From positions 124,001 to 188,000 of the forward strand of contig NZ_RFFK01000005.1 of NCBI RefSeq assembly GCF_003696305.1: 64,000 bases of DNA. Reading direction: 5' to 3'. This stretch comes from Pseudomonas sp. AOB-7. Lineage in GTDB: Bacteria; Pseudomonadota; Gammaproteobacteria; Pseudomonadales; Pseudomonadaceae. The notes beneath the pieces are model-generated. The model did no database searches. It was not told the DNA's origin and saw only the letters and a list, made by a program, of their open reading frames with translations. Numbering within the stretch: the stretch's first letter is position 1; each line of letters opens with the position of its first letter. Below, piece by piece: positions 24,836 through 32,734 of the stretch. The position numbers were made by a program, and so were the translations under genes.

Positions 24836-26313
24836 GACTGCACAGAACCTTCGGCTCCATGCGCATCCGCTTGTTGGTTCTGTTGCTGCTGATGCTGGCC
24901 GGCAGCTTCGGGCTGATCAGCCACAAGATCTACAGCGACTCCGTGCACGAAGTACGCGAGCTGTTCGACGCCCAGCTGTCGCAGACCGCGCGCCTGCTCA
25001 TGGGCCTGATACGCCACGACCTCAGCAGCAACGAGCGGCGCGACCTCCAGGCGGTTCTCGATGAAGCCCTCATGCTGCAAGATGCCCGTAACCCGGAAAA
25101 CCTGCTCGGCCACGAGTACGAAGGCAAGCTGGCCTTCCAGATGCTCGATGACGATGGCGAGCTCTTATTCCAGTCCGCCAGCGCGCCGCCGGGCTTGCTC
25201 GAGGAGATGATCGAGCAACTCGGCCTGGCCCCGCCCAACGCTGACCAATCCAGGCGCGAACGCCTGGCGCAACTGGCCCGCTACCTGATCGGCTACCACA
25301 GCCTTAGCATCGGCGAGCATCGCTGGCGCGTGTTCGTCCTGCACGACAGCCGCGACTACCACTGGGTGCTGGCCGGCGAACGCGAGGACGTGCGCGGCGA
25401 ACTGATCGGCAAGATCGCCCGGCGCAGCCTGCAACCGCTGCTGATCGGCCTGCCAGCCGTTGGCCTGCTGCTGTGGCTGGCGGTGGGCTGGGGCCTGAGC
25501 CCGCTGCAGCGCATGGCCCATGCCATTCGCGGCCGCGCCCCGGACAATCTGGCGCCGCTGGTGTTTCCGCCGCTGCCCAACGAACTGGAGCCGATGGCGG
25601 CCGCGCTCAATCGCCTGCTGCTGCAGGTCAACCAGTTGCTCGATCAGGAAAAACGCTTTATCGCCGACGCCGCCCACGAGCTGCGCACACCGCTGGCGGT
25701 GCTGCGCATCCACGCCCAGAACGCCCTGGAGGCAGCGGATGCCGGCGACCGCAGCGAAGCCCTGCGTCAGTTGACCGGCGCCGTCGACCGTGCGACCCGG
25801 GTGGTGACGCAGTTGCTGACCCTGGCCCGTCTCGACCCGAGCAGCGCGCACCTGAGCATGGGCGACCTCGATCTGCTGGCATTCCTGCGTGGCGAGCTGG
25901 CCGAACTGACGCCGCTGGCCCTCGATCGGCAGCAGGATCTGGTGCTCGATGCCAACGAATCCGGCGACTACCGGCTGATCGCTGACGCCCCGAGCCTGGG
26001 CATCCTGCTGCAGAACCTGGTGAGCAACGCCGTGCAGTACACGCCGAAGGGTGGCTGCATCCAGGTACAGCTGATCGCCGAGCAGCAGGCGCTGGTAATG
26101 CGGGTGCAAGACAGCGGCCCCGGGGTGCCGGCGGAGTTACGCGAGCGCCTGTTCGAACGCTTTTTCCGCCTCGGCGAAGGGCTGGGCGCAGGGCTGGGCC
26201 TGTCGATCGTACTGCGGGTGGTGGAGCTGCATCAGGGCAGCATCAGCCTGGAGGATTCGCCGCTGGGAGGGCTTCAGGTCACCGTGCGTTTGCCCAAACG
26301 ACTGCACCCATAG
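24832..26313 (+). CDS. Sensor histidine kinase (PmrB/QseC type)
   Basis: Membrane kinase of 493 residues: TM1 about 12-30, a periplasmic sensor domain about 31-200, TM2 about 203-221, a short HAMP-like linker, HisKA with phospho-acceptor H282 (FIADAAHELRTPL) and HATPase with N, G1 (DSGPGVP) and G2 (GAGLGLSIV) boxes. Cognate of the preceding regulator by 4-base overlap. The periplasmic domain is larger than that of PmrB. The inducing signal is unknown, but location at the end of a putative lipid-metabolite cluster suggests product or envelope sensing. Confidence 0.92.
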   Translation: MRLHRTFGSMRIRLLVLLLLMLAGSFGLISHKIYSDSVHEVRELFDAQLSQTARLLMGLIRHDLSSNERRDLQAVLDEALMLQDARNPENLLGHEYEGKLAFQMLDDDGELLFQSASAPPGLLEEMIEQLGLAPPNADQSRRERLAQLARYLIGYHSLSIGEHRWRVFVLHDSRDYHWVLAGEREDVRGELIGKIARRSLQPLLIGLPAVGLLLWLAVGWGLSPLQRMAHAIRGRAPDNLAPLVFPPLPNELEPMAAALNRLLLQVNQLLDQEKRFIADAAHELRTPLAVLRIHAQNALEAADAGDRSEALRQLTGAVDRATRVVTQLLTLARLDPSSAHLSMGDLDLLAFLRGELAELTPLALDRQQDLVLDANESGDYRLIADAPSLGILLQNLVSNAVQYTPKGGCIQVQLIAEQQALVMRVQDSGPGVPAELRERLFERFFRLGEGLGAGLGLSIVLRVVELHQGSISLEDSPLGGLQVTVRLPKRLHP

Positions 26314-26378
26314 TCTTTGACTAATAGCTGCCATAGACAAAATCCAGTTCTTCTATCGAAGCGTCGCCACCATCATGC

Positions 26379-26406
26379 ATCCCTGTCAGCCATATCACTC
26401 AGGGAT
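26379..26406 (+). promoter_or_regulatory. Hairpin that covers the ribosome site of the 26414 small ORF
   Basis: ATCCCTG (26379-26385) can pair with CAGGGAT (26400-26406). The second arm contains the AGGGA that is the only ribosome-binding candidate for the small ORF at 26414, so translation may be controlled by this fold. The 100-base gap after the kinase gene also has a TTGACT at 26317-26322 without a clear -10. Confidence 0.35.
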
Positions 26407-26413
26407 CCTCATC

Positions 26414-26512
26414 ATGACCATGCTCAAACGCCTCTTCCAGCAAACCCGCCCGACCCCGAAGCCGGCAGCGCCGGCCGTGCCGGAGCATCCGAACTTCTGG
26501 ATGTACCAGTGA
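26414..26512 (+). CDS. Small hypothetical protein (32 residues)
   Basis: Open frame MTMLKRLFQQTRPTPKPAAP followed by 12 more residues ending NFWMYQ. It is basic and amphipathic at the N-terminus, proline/alanine-rich in the middle, with an aromatic C-terminus. That pattern resembles real small membrane-associated or accessory peptides rather than random sequence. It ends one base before the convergent ribbon-helix-helix gene. AGGGA at 26401-26405 is the possible ribosome site. I do not recognise a family. Confidence 0.4.
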   Translation: MTMLKRLFQQTRPTPKPAAPAVPEHPNFWMYQ

Positions 26513-26513
26513 T

Positions 26514-26813
26514 TCAACCGGCGCCGACCACCCGCAGCGGCACCGCGCGCCCGGCCTTCTGCGCCAGGTAGCGGGTGCAGCTGACGCGTAGGAAGGAGGC
26601 GAAGTTGACCACCTCGCCGCGAAAGTCCATGACCTCGTCGTAGAGCTTGGCGATCAGCTGGTTGGTGGTCATGCCGTCGACTTCGGCGATCTCGCGCAGG
26701 ATGTCCCAGAACTGGTTTTCCAGGCGCAAGGTGGTCACCACGCCGTGGATGCGCAGCGAACGCGAGCGCGATTCGTAGAGGATGGGGTCGGCCTTTACAT
26801 AGAGTTCGCACAT
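26514..26813 (-). CDS. Ribbon-helix-helix domain protein
   Basis: Protein of 99 residues of the RHH_4-type family: SRSLRIHGVVTTLRLENQFWDILREIAEVDGMTTNQLIAKLYDEV has the beta strand (VVTTLRLE) and two helices of an RHH DNA-binding fold. A C-terminal helix (ASFLRVSCTRYLAQK) follows. It is probably a transcriptional regulator acting as a dimer; target unknown. AGGAGG precedes the ATG at 26813. Upstream lies a Pseudomonas-type palindromic repeat, then the DJ-1 gene on the same strand. Confidence 0.82.
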   Translation of the reverse strand: MCELYVKADPILYESRSRSLRIHGVVTTLRLENQFWDILREIAEVDGMTTNQLIAKLYDEVMDFRGEVVNFASFLRVSCTRYLAQKAGRAVPLRVVGAG

Positions 26814-26846
26814 GAGCGTCGCCTCCTGGAAACTTGTGGCAGCGTC

Positions 26847-26908
26847 GTAGCCCGGATGCAATCCGGAGAATAGCGGCAATGATGCGCCGCGGATGGCGTC
26901 CGGGCTAC
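26847..26908. repeat. Intergenic palindromic repeat (GTAGCCCGGATG type)
   Basis: GTAGCCCGGATGCAATCCGG at 26847-26866, with an inverted partner GGATGGCGTCCGGGCTAC at 26891-26908. This is a short repeat family common between genes in Pseudomonas. Related single arms occur in this window at 31636, 46969 and 57806. Confidence 0.75.
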
Positions 26909-26915
26909 GGCCCGA

Positions 26916-27497
26916 CTACAGGCGAATCTCGGTGCCGAGCAGCTTGAGGAAGCCCGCCAGCCAGGCCGGATGCGCGGGCCAGGCCGGCGCGGTAGCCAGG
27001 TTGCCCTGCACGTGGGCCTGATCCACCGGGATATCCACGTAGCGGCCGCCGGCCAGCGTCACTTCCGGCGCGCAGGCCGGGTAGGCGCTGCATTCGCGGC
27101 CCTCCAGCACGCCGGCGGCGGCCAGCAGCTGGGCGCCGTGACAGACCGCGGCGATCGGCTTGTCGGCCTTGGCGAAGGCTTTTACCAGCGCCACGACGTC
27201 GCCATTCAGGCGCAGGTATTCCGGGGCACGGCCGCCGGGAATCAGCAGCGCGTCGTAATCCTCGGCCTTGACCTTGGCGAAGTCGAAATTGAGGGCGAAG
27301 TTGTGCCCCGGCTTCTCGCTGTAGGTCTGGTCGCCCTCGAAGTCGTGGATGGCGGTGCGCACGGTCTGCCCGGCGACCTTGTCCGGACACACCGCATGCA
27401 CGCTGTGACCGACCATCTGCAGGGCCTGGAAGGGCACCATGGTTTCGTAGTCTTCGGCGTAGTCGCCGACCAGCATCAGAATCTTCTTGGCAGCCAT
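26916..27497 (-). CDS. DJ-1/PfpI family protein
   Basis: Protein of 193 residues with the DJ-1/PfpI fold: nucleophile elbow [10 protein letters not shown] with C119-H120 and the conserved acidic residue E15 (DYAEDYE). The family covers glyoxalases/deglycases, stress chaperones and proteases. CHG with a downstream acidic partner fits a PfpI-like hydrolase or glyoxalase III activity, not proven. AGGAGACG precedes the ATG. No partner gene is obvious. Confidence 0.88.
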   Translation of the reverse strand: MAAKKILMLVGDYAEDYETMVPFQALQMVGHSVHAVCPDKVAGQTVRTAIHDFEGDQTYSEKPGHNFALNFDFAKVKAEDYDALLIPGGRAPEYLRLNGDVVALVKAFAKADKPIAAVCHGAQLLAAAGVLEGRECSAYPACAPEVTLAGGRYVDIPVDQAHVQGNLATAPAWPAHPAWLAGFLKLLGTEIRL

Positions 27498-27636
27498 GAT
27501 CGTCTCCTGAGGGTGGATGCAACGGAGCCATTATTCGCCCCTACTTGCTCCGACAGGTAACAGCCCGGTACTACTCCCGTGCGCCCGCGCAGGCCGATGG
27601 TCGTTGCCGCCAGTTGGCACGCGCGGCGCCGCCAAA

Positions 27637-28245
27637 TCAGATGCCGATCTTGTCCAGCGCCTGGCCGACCGAGCGCCAGAAGCCGCGCTGCGGGCGCTCC
27701 CCCTGCCGGTGATGGGCAGCGATGCGAGCCGGCGGCTGCACCAGGCGGGTGGCGCCCAGTTCGCGCTCGGCCAGCTCGGCCGACACCAGTTGCAGCGGGC
27801 CATCGCCACCGCCGTCCAGGGCGCCGCTGTGCGGCGGCGGGCCGTCCTCGTCGTAGCGCAGGTAGTAGGTGCCGCCAACGGCGGCATCCAGGCTGAAGCT
27901 GGAGATCAGGGTGAAGTCCAGCGGCCCGTCGGCCAGCAGGGTCCAGAAGCTGCCGGCCAGCGGCCGACGCATTTCCAGCCGATGGTTGGCCGCCTCGAAC
28001 TCCAGCACCAGGTAGCCGTTGCTCGGCAGGCTGCCGATCAGCTGGTTGTCGAGAAACAGCCCCGGCGCCTCCAGCTCCTGATCGGCCCAGTCGTTGCGTG
28101 GACGGTACAGATAGACCAGGGCGTGGTTCTCGTCGCTCAGCGCGTGGGGGACGAAGGCTTCGCCGTCCAGGTCGCCGAAGAAGGCGCCGGGGGTCGAGCA
28201 GCCGACCAGCAGGACGGCGAGCAAGGGCAGCAGCAGGCGGCGCAT
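27637..28245 (-). CDS. DUF2846 family lipoprotein
   Basis: Predicted lipoprotein of 202 residues: MRRLLLPLLAVLLVGC, lipidated at Cys16. The body (NHALVYLYRPRNDW, LFLDNQLIGSLPSNGYLVLE, ISSFSLDAAVGGTYYLRY) matches DUF2846, envelope proteins of unknown role. The C-terminal 50 residues are Arg/Gln/Pro-rich and probably unstructured. AAGGAA lies 8 bases before this ATG; an ATG 27 bases upstream lacks a site. Same strand as DJ-1 but 139 bases away. Confidence 0.78.
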   Translation of the reverse strand: MRRLLLPLLAVLLVGCSTPGAFFGDLDGEAFVPHALSDENHALVYLYRPRNDWADQELEAPGLFLDNQLIGSLPSNGYLVLEFEAANHRLEMRRPLAGSFWTLLADGPLDFTLISSFSLDAAVGGTYYLRYDEDGPPPHSGALDGGGDGPLQLVSAELAERELGATRLVQPPARIAAHHRQGERPQRGFWRSVGQALDKIGI

Positions 28246-28323
28246 CGAGCATTCCTTGTGAGGGGCATGCACGCAGCTTAGCCGGCACGCACACGGGCAA
28301 CACCCGACAAAAGTGCGGCCTGT

Positions 28324-29091
28324 TCAGAAGGCACCGTGGCGCCCCTTGCCGTCGCGAAAGCGCCGCGCGCCCTCCGCCGTCTCGCCGCTGGCCACCACCG
28401 CCAGGCCGCCGCGGAATTCGCCGGCCAGCGCCTCGTTCAGCGGCAGGTCCCACTGCGCATAGACACTGGCGCGGTCGGCCAGCAGGCAGCGCTGGGGGAA
28501 GGCGGCGAGCTGCGCCGCCAACTGCTGCGCCGCCGCCAGCGCCTGACCGGGGGCCACCACGCGGTTGACCAGGCCCATCTGCAGCGCCTCGTCCGCCGCC
28601 ACCGGGCGGCCGCTCAGGATCAGGTCCAGCGCCCGGCCCTGGCCAACGATACGCGGCAGGCGCACCGTGCCGCCGTCGATCAGCGGCACGCCGAAGCGCC
28701 GGCAGAACACCCCGAGCAGCGCATCCTGCGCCATCACCCGCAGGTCGGCGAGCAGCGCCAGCTCCAGGCCGCCGGCCACGGCATGGCCCTCGATGGCGGC
28801 GATCAGCGGTTTGCCGAGCTGCATGCGACTCGGCCCCATGGGCGCATCACCCTGCTCGTCCAGGCGATTGGCACGCTCGCCGCCCTCGGCCACCGCCGCC
28901 AGGTCGGCGCCGGCGCAGAAGGTGCCGCCGCTGCCGGTCAGCACCGCCACGCGCGCTTCATCGTCCGCCTCGAAGGCGCGCAGGGCCGCGGCCAGCGCCT
29001 CGGCCGTGGGGCGGTCGACGGCGTTGCGCGCCTGCGGCCGGTCGATGCTCAGGGTGGTCACCGGGCCGTTCTTCTCGACTATCACCGACAT
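28324..29091 (-). CDS. Enoyl-CoA hydratase/isomerase family protein
   Basis: Crotonase-fold enzyme of 255 residues. The oxyanion-hole motifs are FCAGADLAAVAEG (about 58-70) and IAAIEGHAVAGGLELALLADLRVM (about 96-119). Only one of the two hydratase glutamates (E103 or nearby in IEGHAVAGG) is obvious, and the second region reads RFGVPLIDGGTVRLP, typical of the crotonase/enoyl-CoA hydratase branch next to PA3426 homologues. Substrate unknown. Last gene of a set with an MFE-2-like SDR, from which a terminator separates it. Confidence 0.86.
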   Translation of the reverse strand: MSVIVEKNGPVTTLSIDRPQARNAVDRPTAEALAAALRAFEADDEARVAVLTGSGGTFCAGADLAAVAEGGERANRLDEQGDAPMGPSRMQLGKPLIAAIEGHAVAGGLELALLADLRVMAQDALLGVFCRRFGVPLIDGGTVRLPRIVGQGRALDLILSGRPVAADEALQMGLVNRVVAPGQALAAAQQLAAQLAAFPQRCLLADRASVYAQWDLPLNEALAGEFRGGLAVVASGETAEGARRFRDGKGRHGAF

Positions 29092-29115
29092 GAAGCTGCA
29101 CTCCGCTGGCTGAAC

Positions 29116-29143
29116 GAAAAAAGACCGGCATCGCTGCCGGCCT
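29116..29143 (-). terminator. Intrinsic terminator after the 29189 SDR gene
   Basis: Read on the minus strand, GGCCGGCA-GCGA-TGCCGGTC is followed by TTTTTT. It lies in the 97-base gap between the SDR gene and the enoyl-CoA hydratase gene, which implies the latter has its own promoter. Confidence 0.8.
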
Positions 29144-29188
29144 TCGAGCCTAATCCGCCTGCGCGGGCGCGTCAGCCCGGCTGGCCGA

Positions 29189-30100
29189 TCAGAGGGCGTA
29201 CTTGTGCAGATTCGCCATCATTTCCCGGAGCGCCTCGACGTTGTCGGCCGGGTGCGCGGCGCCCTCGAAGTCGCAGATGCGCTGCCACTGCGCGGCCACG
29301 TCGTCCGGGCTGAAGCCGGCCTTGGGGTCGAAGCCGGCGCCCAGGCTGCGCTCCCAGCGCACCTTGCCGACCCAACCGCCGCCGACCTCGAACAGGCCGC
29401 CGCTGTCCTGGCAGGCGGCGCTGCCGAGGTAGACCACCAGCGGGCTGACCAGCTCGGGTTTGAGCTGCTCGAACACCTGCGGCGGAATCAGCCCCTCGGT
29501 CATGCGGGTGGCGCCGGTGGGGGCGATGGCGTTGACCAGGATGTTGTTCTTGCGCCCCTCGATGGCCAGGGTGCGGGTCAGGCCGTAGAGGCCGAGCTTG
29601 GCCATGCCGTAGTTGCTCTGGCCGAAGTTGCCGTAGATGCCGGAGGTGGACGAGGTGAAGATCACCCGCCCGTAGTTCTGCTCGCGCAGGTGCGGCCAGG
29701 CGGCGTGGGTGGTCTTGTAGGCGCCTTCGACATGGACCTTGTAGACCAGCTCCCAGTCGGCGTCCTCCATCTTGTGGAAGCTCTTGTCGCGCAGGATGCC
29801 GGCGTTGTTGACCAGCACGTCGATGCGGCCGAAGTGATCCAGCGCGGTCTGCACTATCTTGTCGCCGTCGGTCACCGAGTCGTGGTTGGCTACGGCATCG
29901 CCGCCGAAGGCCCTGATCTCTTCCACCACCTTGTCCGCCGCCGAGGCATTGGCGCCCTCGCCGTGGGTGCTGCCGCCGAGGTCGTTGACCACCACCTTGG
30001 CGCCATGGCGGGCGAACAGCAGCGCGTGGGCGCGGCCCAGACCGCCGCCGGCGCCGGTGACGATGACGACCTGATCCTCGAAACGAACCGCTTCACTCAT
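29189..30100 (-). CDS. Short-chain dehydrogenase, (3R)-hydroxyacyl-CoA type (MFE-2-like)
   Basis: SDR of 303 residues with the long-form signature of peroxisomal multifunctional enzyme 2: RFEDQVVIVTGAGGGLGRAHAL, VVNDLGGSTHGEG, then NNAG, Ser/Tyr/Lys active site (TSSTSGIYGNFGQSNYGMAK), and an extra C-terminal region of about 60 residues. It probably oxidises or reduces 3-hydroxyacyl-CoA. GAGGAG precedes the ATG at 30100; an ATG 42 bases upstream lacks a site. Part of a minus-strand lipid-metabolism block matching PA3426-PA3430 as I remember it. Confidence 0.88.
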   Translation of the reverse strand: MSEAVRFEDQVVIVTGAGGGLGRAHALLFARHGAKVVVNDLGGSTHGEGANASAADKVVEEIRAFGGDAVANHDSVTDGDKIVQTALDHFGRIDVLVNNAGILRDKSFHKMEDADWELVYKVHVEGAYKTTHAAWPHLREQNYGRVIFTSSTSGIYGNFGQSNYGMAKLGLYGLTRTLAIEGRKNNILVNAIAPTGATRMTEGLIPPQVFEQLKPELVSPLVVYLGSAACQDSGGLFEVGGGWVGKVRWERSLGAGFDPKAGFSPDDVAAQWQRICDFEGAAHPADNVEALREMMANLHKYAL

Positions 30101-30209
30101 GGCAGAAACTCCTCGGCAGTGGGCAATGGCAGCGAGTGTCACGCAGGGCCGCTGCGCTCACAACGAACCGGCCTGACGCTGAATGGTGCGCGATAAGGCG
30201 CCGGGATGG

Positions 30210-30740
30210 TCAGGCCGGACGGATCAGGCGCAGATGGTCGTACAGGTGCAGCACATGGGCCTGGGCGTACTCGGCGTGGCTCAGCGCGCCGTAGGCGAAA
30301 TGCGGCTGCAGGGCGCCAGTGTGCGCGGCGAAGCGCTCGAAGGCGGCCTGCAGACGCTGCAGGGCAGCCGCCTGGCTCGCCGGCTCGGCCAGTGGCGCGG
30401 CGCCGGGAATCGCCTCGGTCAGCGGATGGCGCATGCCGCCACGGGCGCTGAACAGGGCGAAGGCGGCCGGGCCGAGGCTGTGGCGAAACCAGGCAGGTTT
30501 GAGCTGCGGAAAACCGTCCAGGGAATACTCGATGCTCTGCGCGCAGTGGTTGAATACCTCGCTCGGGCTCCAGCCCTGCAGGCTGACCAGTGGCCGGCCG
30601 GCCAGCTCGGCCAGCAGGCGCTGCGCCGCCGCCAGCTCGACGGCAGTCGGCGCCGGGCCGCCGGGCAGCGCCCAGAAACCAGCGCCGAGGGCCGCCACGC
30701 CGCCGACGGCGGCACCTTTCAACAGGGTGCGGCGCTGCAT
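30210..30740 (-). CDS. Tat-exported DUF1569 protein
   Basis: Protein of 176 residues starting MQRRTLLKGAAVGGVAALGAG, a twin-arginine signal with an RRTLLK core. The mature region fits DUF1569, a DinB-like four-helix family: ELAGRPLVSLQGWSPSEVFNHCAQSIEYSL, then FAYGALSHAEYAQAHVLHLYDHL with the conserved histidines. It is probably a periplasmic metal-binding helical bundle. Overlaps the hydrolase gene upstream by 22 bases, so the two are co-translated. Function unknown. Confidence 0.82.
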   Translation of the reverse strand: MQRRTLLKGAAVGGVAALGAGFWALPGGPAPTAVELAAAQRLLAELAGRPLVSLQGWSPSEVFNHCAQSIEYSLDGFPQLKPAWFRHSLGPAAFALFSARGGMRHPLTEAIPGAAPLAEPASQAAALQRLQAAFERFAAHTGALQPHFAYGALSHAEYAQAHVLHLYDHLRLIRPA

Positions 30741-31630
30741 GCTGCGGTCTCCAGCCGTTGGTGAAACTCGAGGTAATGGGCGAGCACCAGCTCCGGCGCC
30801 TCGGTTTGCGGGTAGTGGCCGATGCCGTCGAGCAGCACCGTGTCGGGCTGCTCGATCAGCTCGCGGTAGCGCGCCACCATATGCGCGCCGGAGATCGGAT
30901 CGACCGCACCGTCGATCACCCGCATGGGCACCGTGGTTTCCTGCATGGCCGCCACCCAGCGTGCGCGGTTGGCGCGGCGATCGAGGATGTAGCGGATCAG
31001 CCGGTGCATCACCTTGGGCCCGTCGTTATGTGCGATCAGCGCCCAGAAGGCGTCCAGCTCGGCCTCGCTGGGCGGCGTATGCGGGCCGAACACCTTGGCG
31101 AAGTTCTGCGCCAGGGTGCGCCGCGAGAACAACCGGCCGAGCAGCGGCCCCAGCGGGCCGAGCAGCAGTTTCTGGGTCAGCACCGGATAGTGGGTCTCGG
31201 GAAACAGGCCACCGTTGAGGAACACGCAGCTGGCCAACTGGATGCGTCCGTCCTGATGGCGGGCCAGCAGCTCCTGGGCCACGCTGTCGCCGTAGTCGTG
31301 GGCCAGCACATGCAGCCGGCGCGTCTCGCCCAGGTGGGCCAGCAGCGCCTGCTGCAGGTCGGCCTGCTCCAGCAGGCTGTAGGCATGGCCGCGCGGCTTG
31401 GCCGAGTAGCCGAAGCCGAGCATGTCGCAGGCGATCAGCCGGTACTGCTGCGCCAGCGGCTGCCACAGGCGGTGCCAGTCCCAGCTGGCGGTGGGAAACC
31501 CGTGGATCAGCAGCAGCGGCTCGGCTGCCGCTTCGCCCGCCGTCCAGTAGCGAATCGCGTGCGGGCCGAAACGCAGCTCGTGCCCCTGGGCGCGCCAGGC
31601 GTCCAGGGCGATGCCGGGCAACGCCGTCAC
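30719..31630 (-). CDS. Alpha/beta hydrolase (epoxide hydrolase/haloalkane dehalogenase type)
   Basis: Hydrolase of 303 residues. The oxyanion loop is HGFPTASWDW, and the nucleophile elbow VLAHDYGDSVAQ carries an aspartate (HDYG) rather than serine, as in epoxide hydrolases and haloalkane dehalogenases. The catalytic histidine is likely in GIGHYPQTEAP. Matches the PA3429 epoxide-hydrolase position. Overlaps the aldolase gene by 4 bases and the Tat DUF1569 gene by 22, forming a tight three-gene operon. Confidence 0.86.
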   Translation of the reverse strand: MTALPGIALDAWRAQGHELRFGPHAIRYWTAGEAAAEPLLLIHGFPTASWDWHRLWQPLAQQYRLIACDMLGFGYSAKPRGHAYSLLEQADLQQALLAHLGETRRLHVLAHDYGDSVAQELLARHQDGRIQLASCVFLNGGLFPETHYPVLTQKLLLGPLGPLLGRLFSRRTLAQNFAKVFGPHTPPSEAELDAFWALIAHNDGPKVMHRLIRYILDRRANRARWVAAMQETTVPMRVIDGAVDPISGAHMVARYRELIEQPDTVLLDGIGHYPQTEAPELVLAHYLEFHQRLETAACSAAPC

Positions 31631-32412
31631 TGCGCGTAGCCCGGGTTGCAGCGGTCGAGCTTGCGCAGCAGCGCCGGCCAGGGCAGCGCGCCGCCCATGC
31701 CCTGCGGGCTCTTCATCACCCCGGCGAGCATCGCCCGGGCGCCGTCGAGGATCTGCTGCGGGATATGGATCAGCTCGCCGCCACCGCTCTGCGCCATCAC
31801 CTGGATCTCGCAGGCGCGCTGCAGGGTGAACATGCCGAGGAAGGCGTCGGCGATGCTGCCGAAGGCGGTGAGCAGGCCGTGGTTGGGCAGGATCATGAAG
31901 TTCTTCTCGCCCAGGTCGGCCTGCAGCCGCGCCTTCTCGTCATGATTCAGCGCCACGCCCTCGTAGCCGTGGTAGGCCAGGCTGGAGAGGACGAACAGCG
32001 ACTGCTGCGACAGCGGCAGCAGGCCCTGCTGCTGCGCCGAAACGGCGATGCCGGCGGCGGTGTGGATATGCAGCACGCAGCCGACGTCGTGGCGCACCTC
32101 GTGCACGGCGCTGTGGATGGTGTAGCCGGCCGGGTTGATGTCGAAGGGGCTGTCCATCAGCTTGTTGCCGGCCAGGTCGACCTTGACCAGACTGGAGGCG
32201 CTGATCTCGTCGAACATCAGGCCGTAGGGGTTGATCAGGAAGTCCTCGGTGCCCGGCACCTTGGCCGAGATGTGGGTGAAGATCAGATCGTCCCAGCCGT
32301 ACAGGGCGATCAGCCGGTAACAGGCGGCCAGGTCGACGCGGGTCTGCCATTCGGCGGCGGATACCTGGTTCTTCACGTCGGGCAGATTCAGCGGAGCGTT
32401 CACGGCGGTCAC
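31627..32412 (-). CDS. Class II aldolase/adducin family protein
   Basis: Protein of 261 residues of the class II aldolase fold. Metal-binding histidines are seen in HIHTAAG (HxH, about 114-116) and NHGLLTAFG, with an upstream acidic FTHISAKVPGTEDFLINPYGL. The family includes fuculose-1-P aldolase and small-molecule aldolases; many bacterial members of this length are unassigned. Heads the operon with the epoxide-type hydrolase. The last residues (RCNPGYAQ) are encoded by a Pseudomonas intergenic-repeat sequence (31636-31651), so the C-terminus may have been altered by repeat insertion. Confidence 0.87.
   Translation of the reverse strand: MTAVNAPLNLPDVKNQVSAAEWQTRVDLAACYRLIALYGWDDLIFTHISAKVPGTEDFLINPYGLMFDEISASSLVKVDLAGNKLMDSPFDINPAGYTIHSAVHEVRHDVGCVLHIHTAAGIAVSAQQQGLLPLSQQSLFVLSSLAYHGYEGVALNHDEKARLQADLGEKNFMILPNHGLLTAFGSIADAFLGMFTLQRACEIQVMAQSGGGELIHIPQQILDGARAMLAGVMKSPQGMGGALPWPALLRKLDRCNPGYAQ
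31636..31651. repeat. GTAGCCCGG-type repeat arm inside the aldolase 3' end
   Basis: GTAGCCCGGGTTGCAG is a single arm of the repeat family seen complete at 26847-26908. Here it is translated, on the minus strand, as the C-terminal codons of the class II aldolase gene. Confidence 0.6.
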
Positions 32413-32507
32413 CTCGATCTTGTTGTGGTTCGGCGGTGTCCGCAGTCTAGCCGTGCGTGGGCCCCGCGATAGTTGCCCTGGCAGCCAAGCTGCTGACCCT
32501 GCGGGTC

Positions 32508-32544
32508 AATGACGCGGCCGTAAGGGCCGCGATAAGGCGTCATT
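32508..32544. repeat. Compound palindrome in the 32.4-32.7 kb scar region
   Basis: Outer arms AATGACGC (32508-32515) and GCGTCATT (32537-32544) enclose inner arms GCGGCC and GGCCGC, giving one long hairpin. The whole stretch 32413-32734 contains no gene. It is made of this palindrome and the REP pair that follows. Confidence 0.6.
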
Positions 32545-32599
32545 CGCCGCTCTTATGGAAGGCCATGTTCCATTCTGCGTCGACAGGGCACGCGGTTTT

Positions 32600-32647
32600 G
32601 CAGGAGCGGATTTATCCGCGAGTATCGCGGCTCAAGCTGCTTCCACG
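32600..32647. repeat. REP element pair
   Basis: GCAGGAGCGGATTTATCCGC (from 32600) and TATCGCGGCTCAAGC followed by TGCTTCCAC (from 32624) are two arms of the extragenic palindromic family of Pseudomonas, of the GGAGCGG...CCGCG type. They sit between the aldolase gene and the truncated LysR remnant. Confidence 0.7.
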
Positions 32648-32734
32648 GCAAATCAACGACAACGGGGCCTTAGAGCAGGGCGATCAGCAGCGGCGCGGCC
32701 TGCCCCCCCGCAGGAAGGCGGCCGCAGCGGCCAG

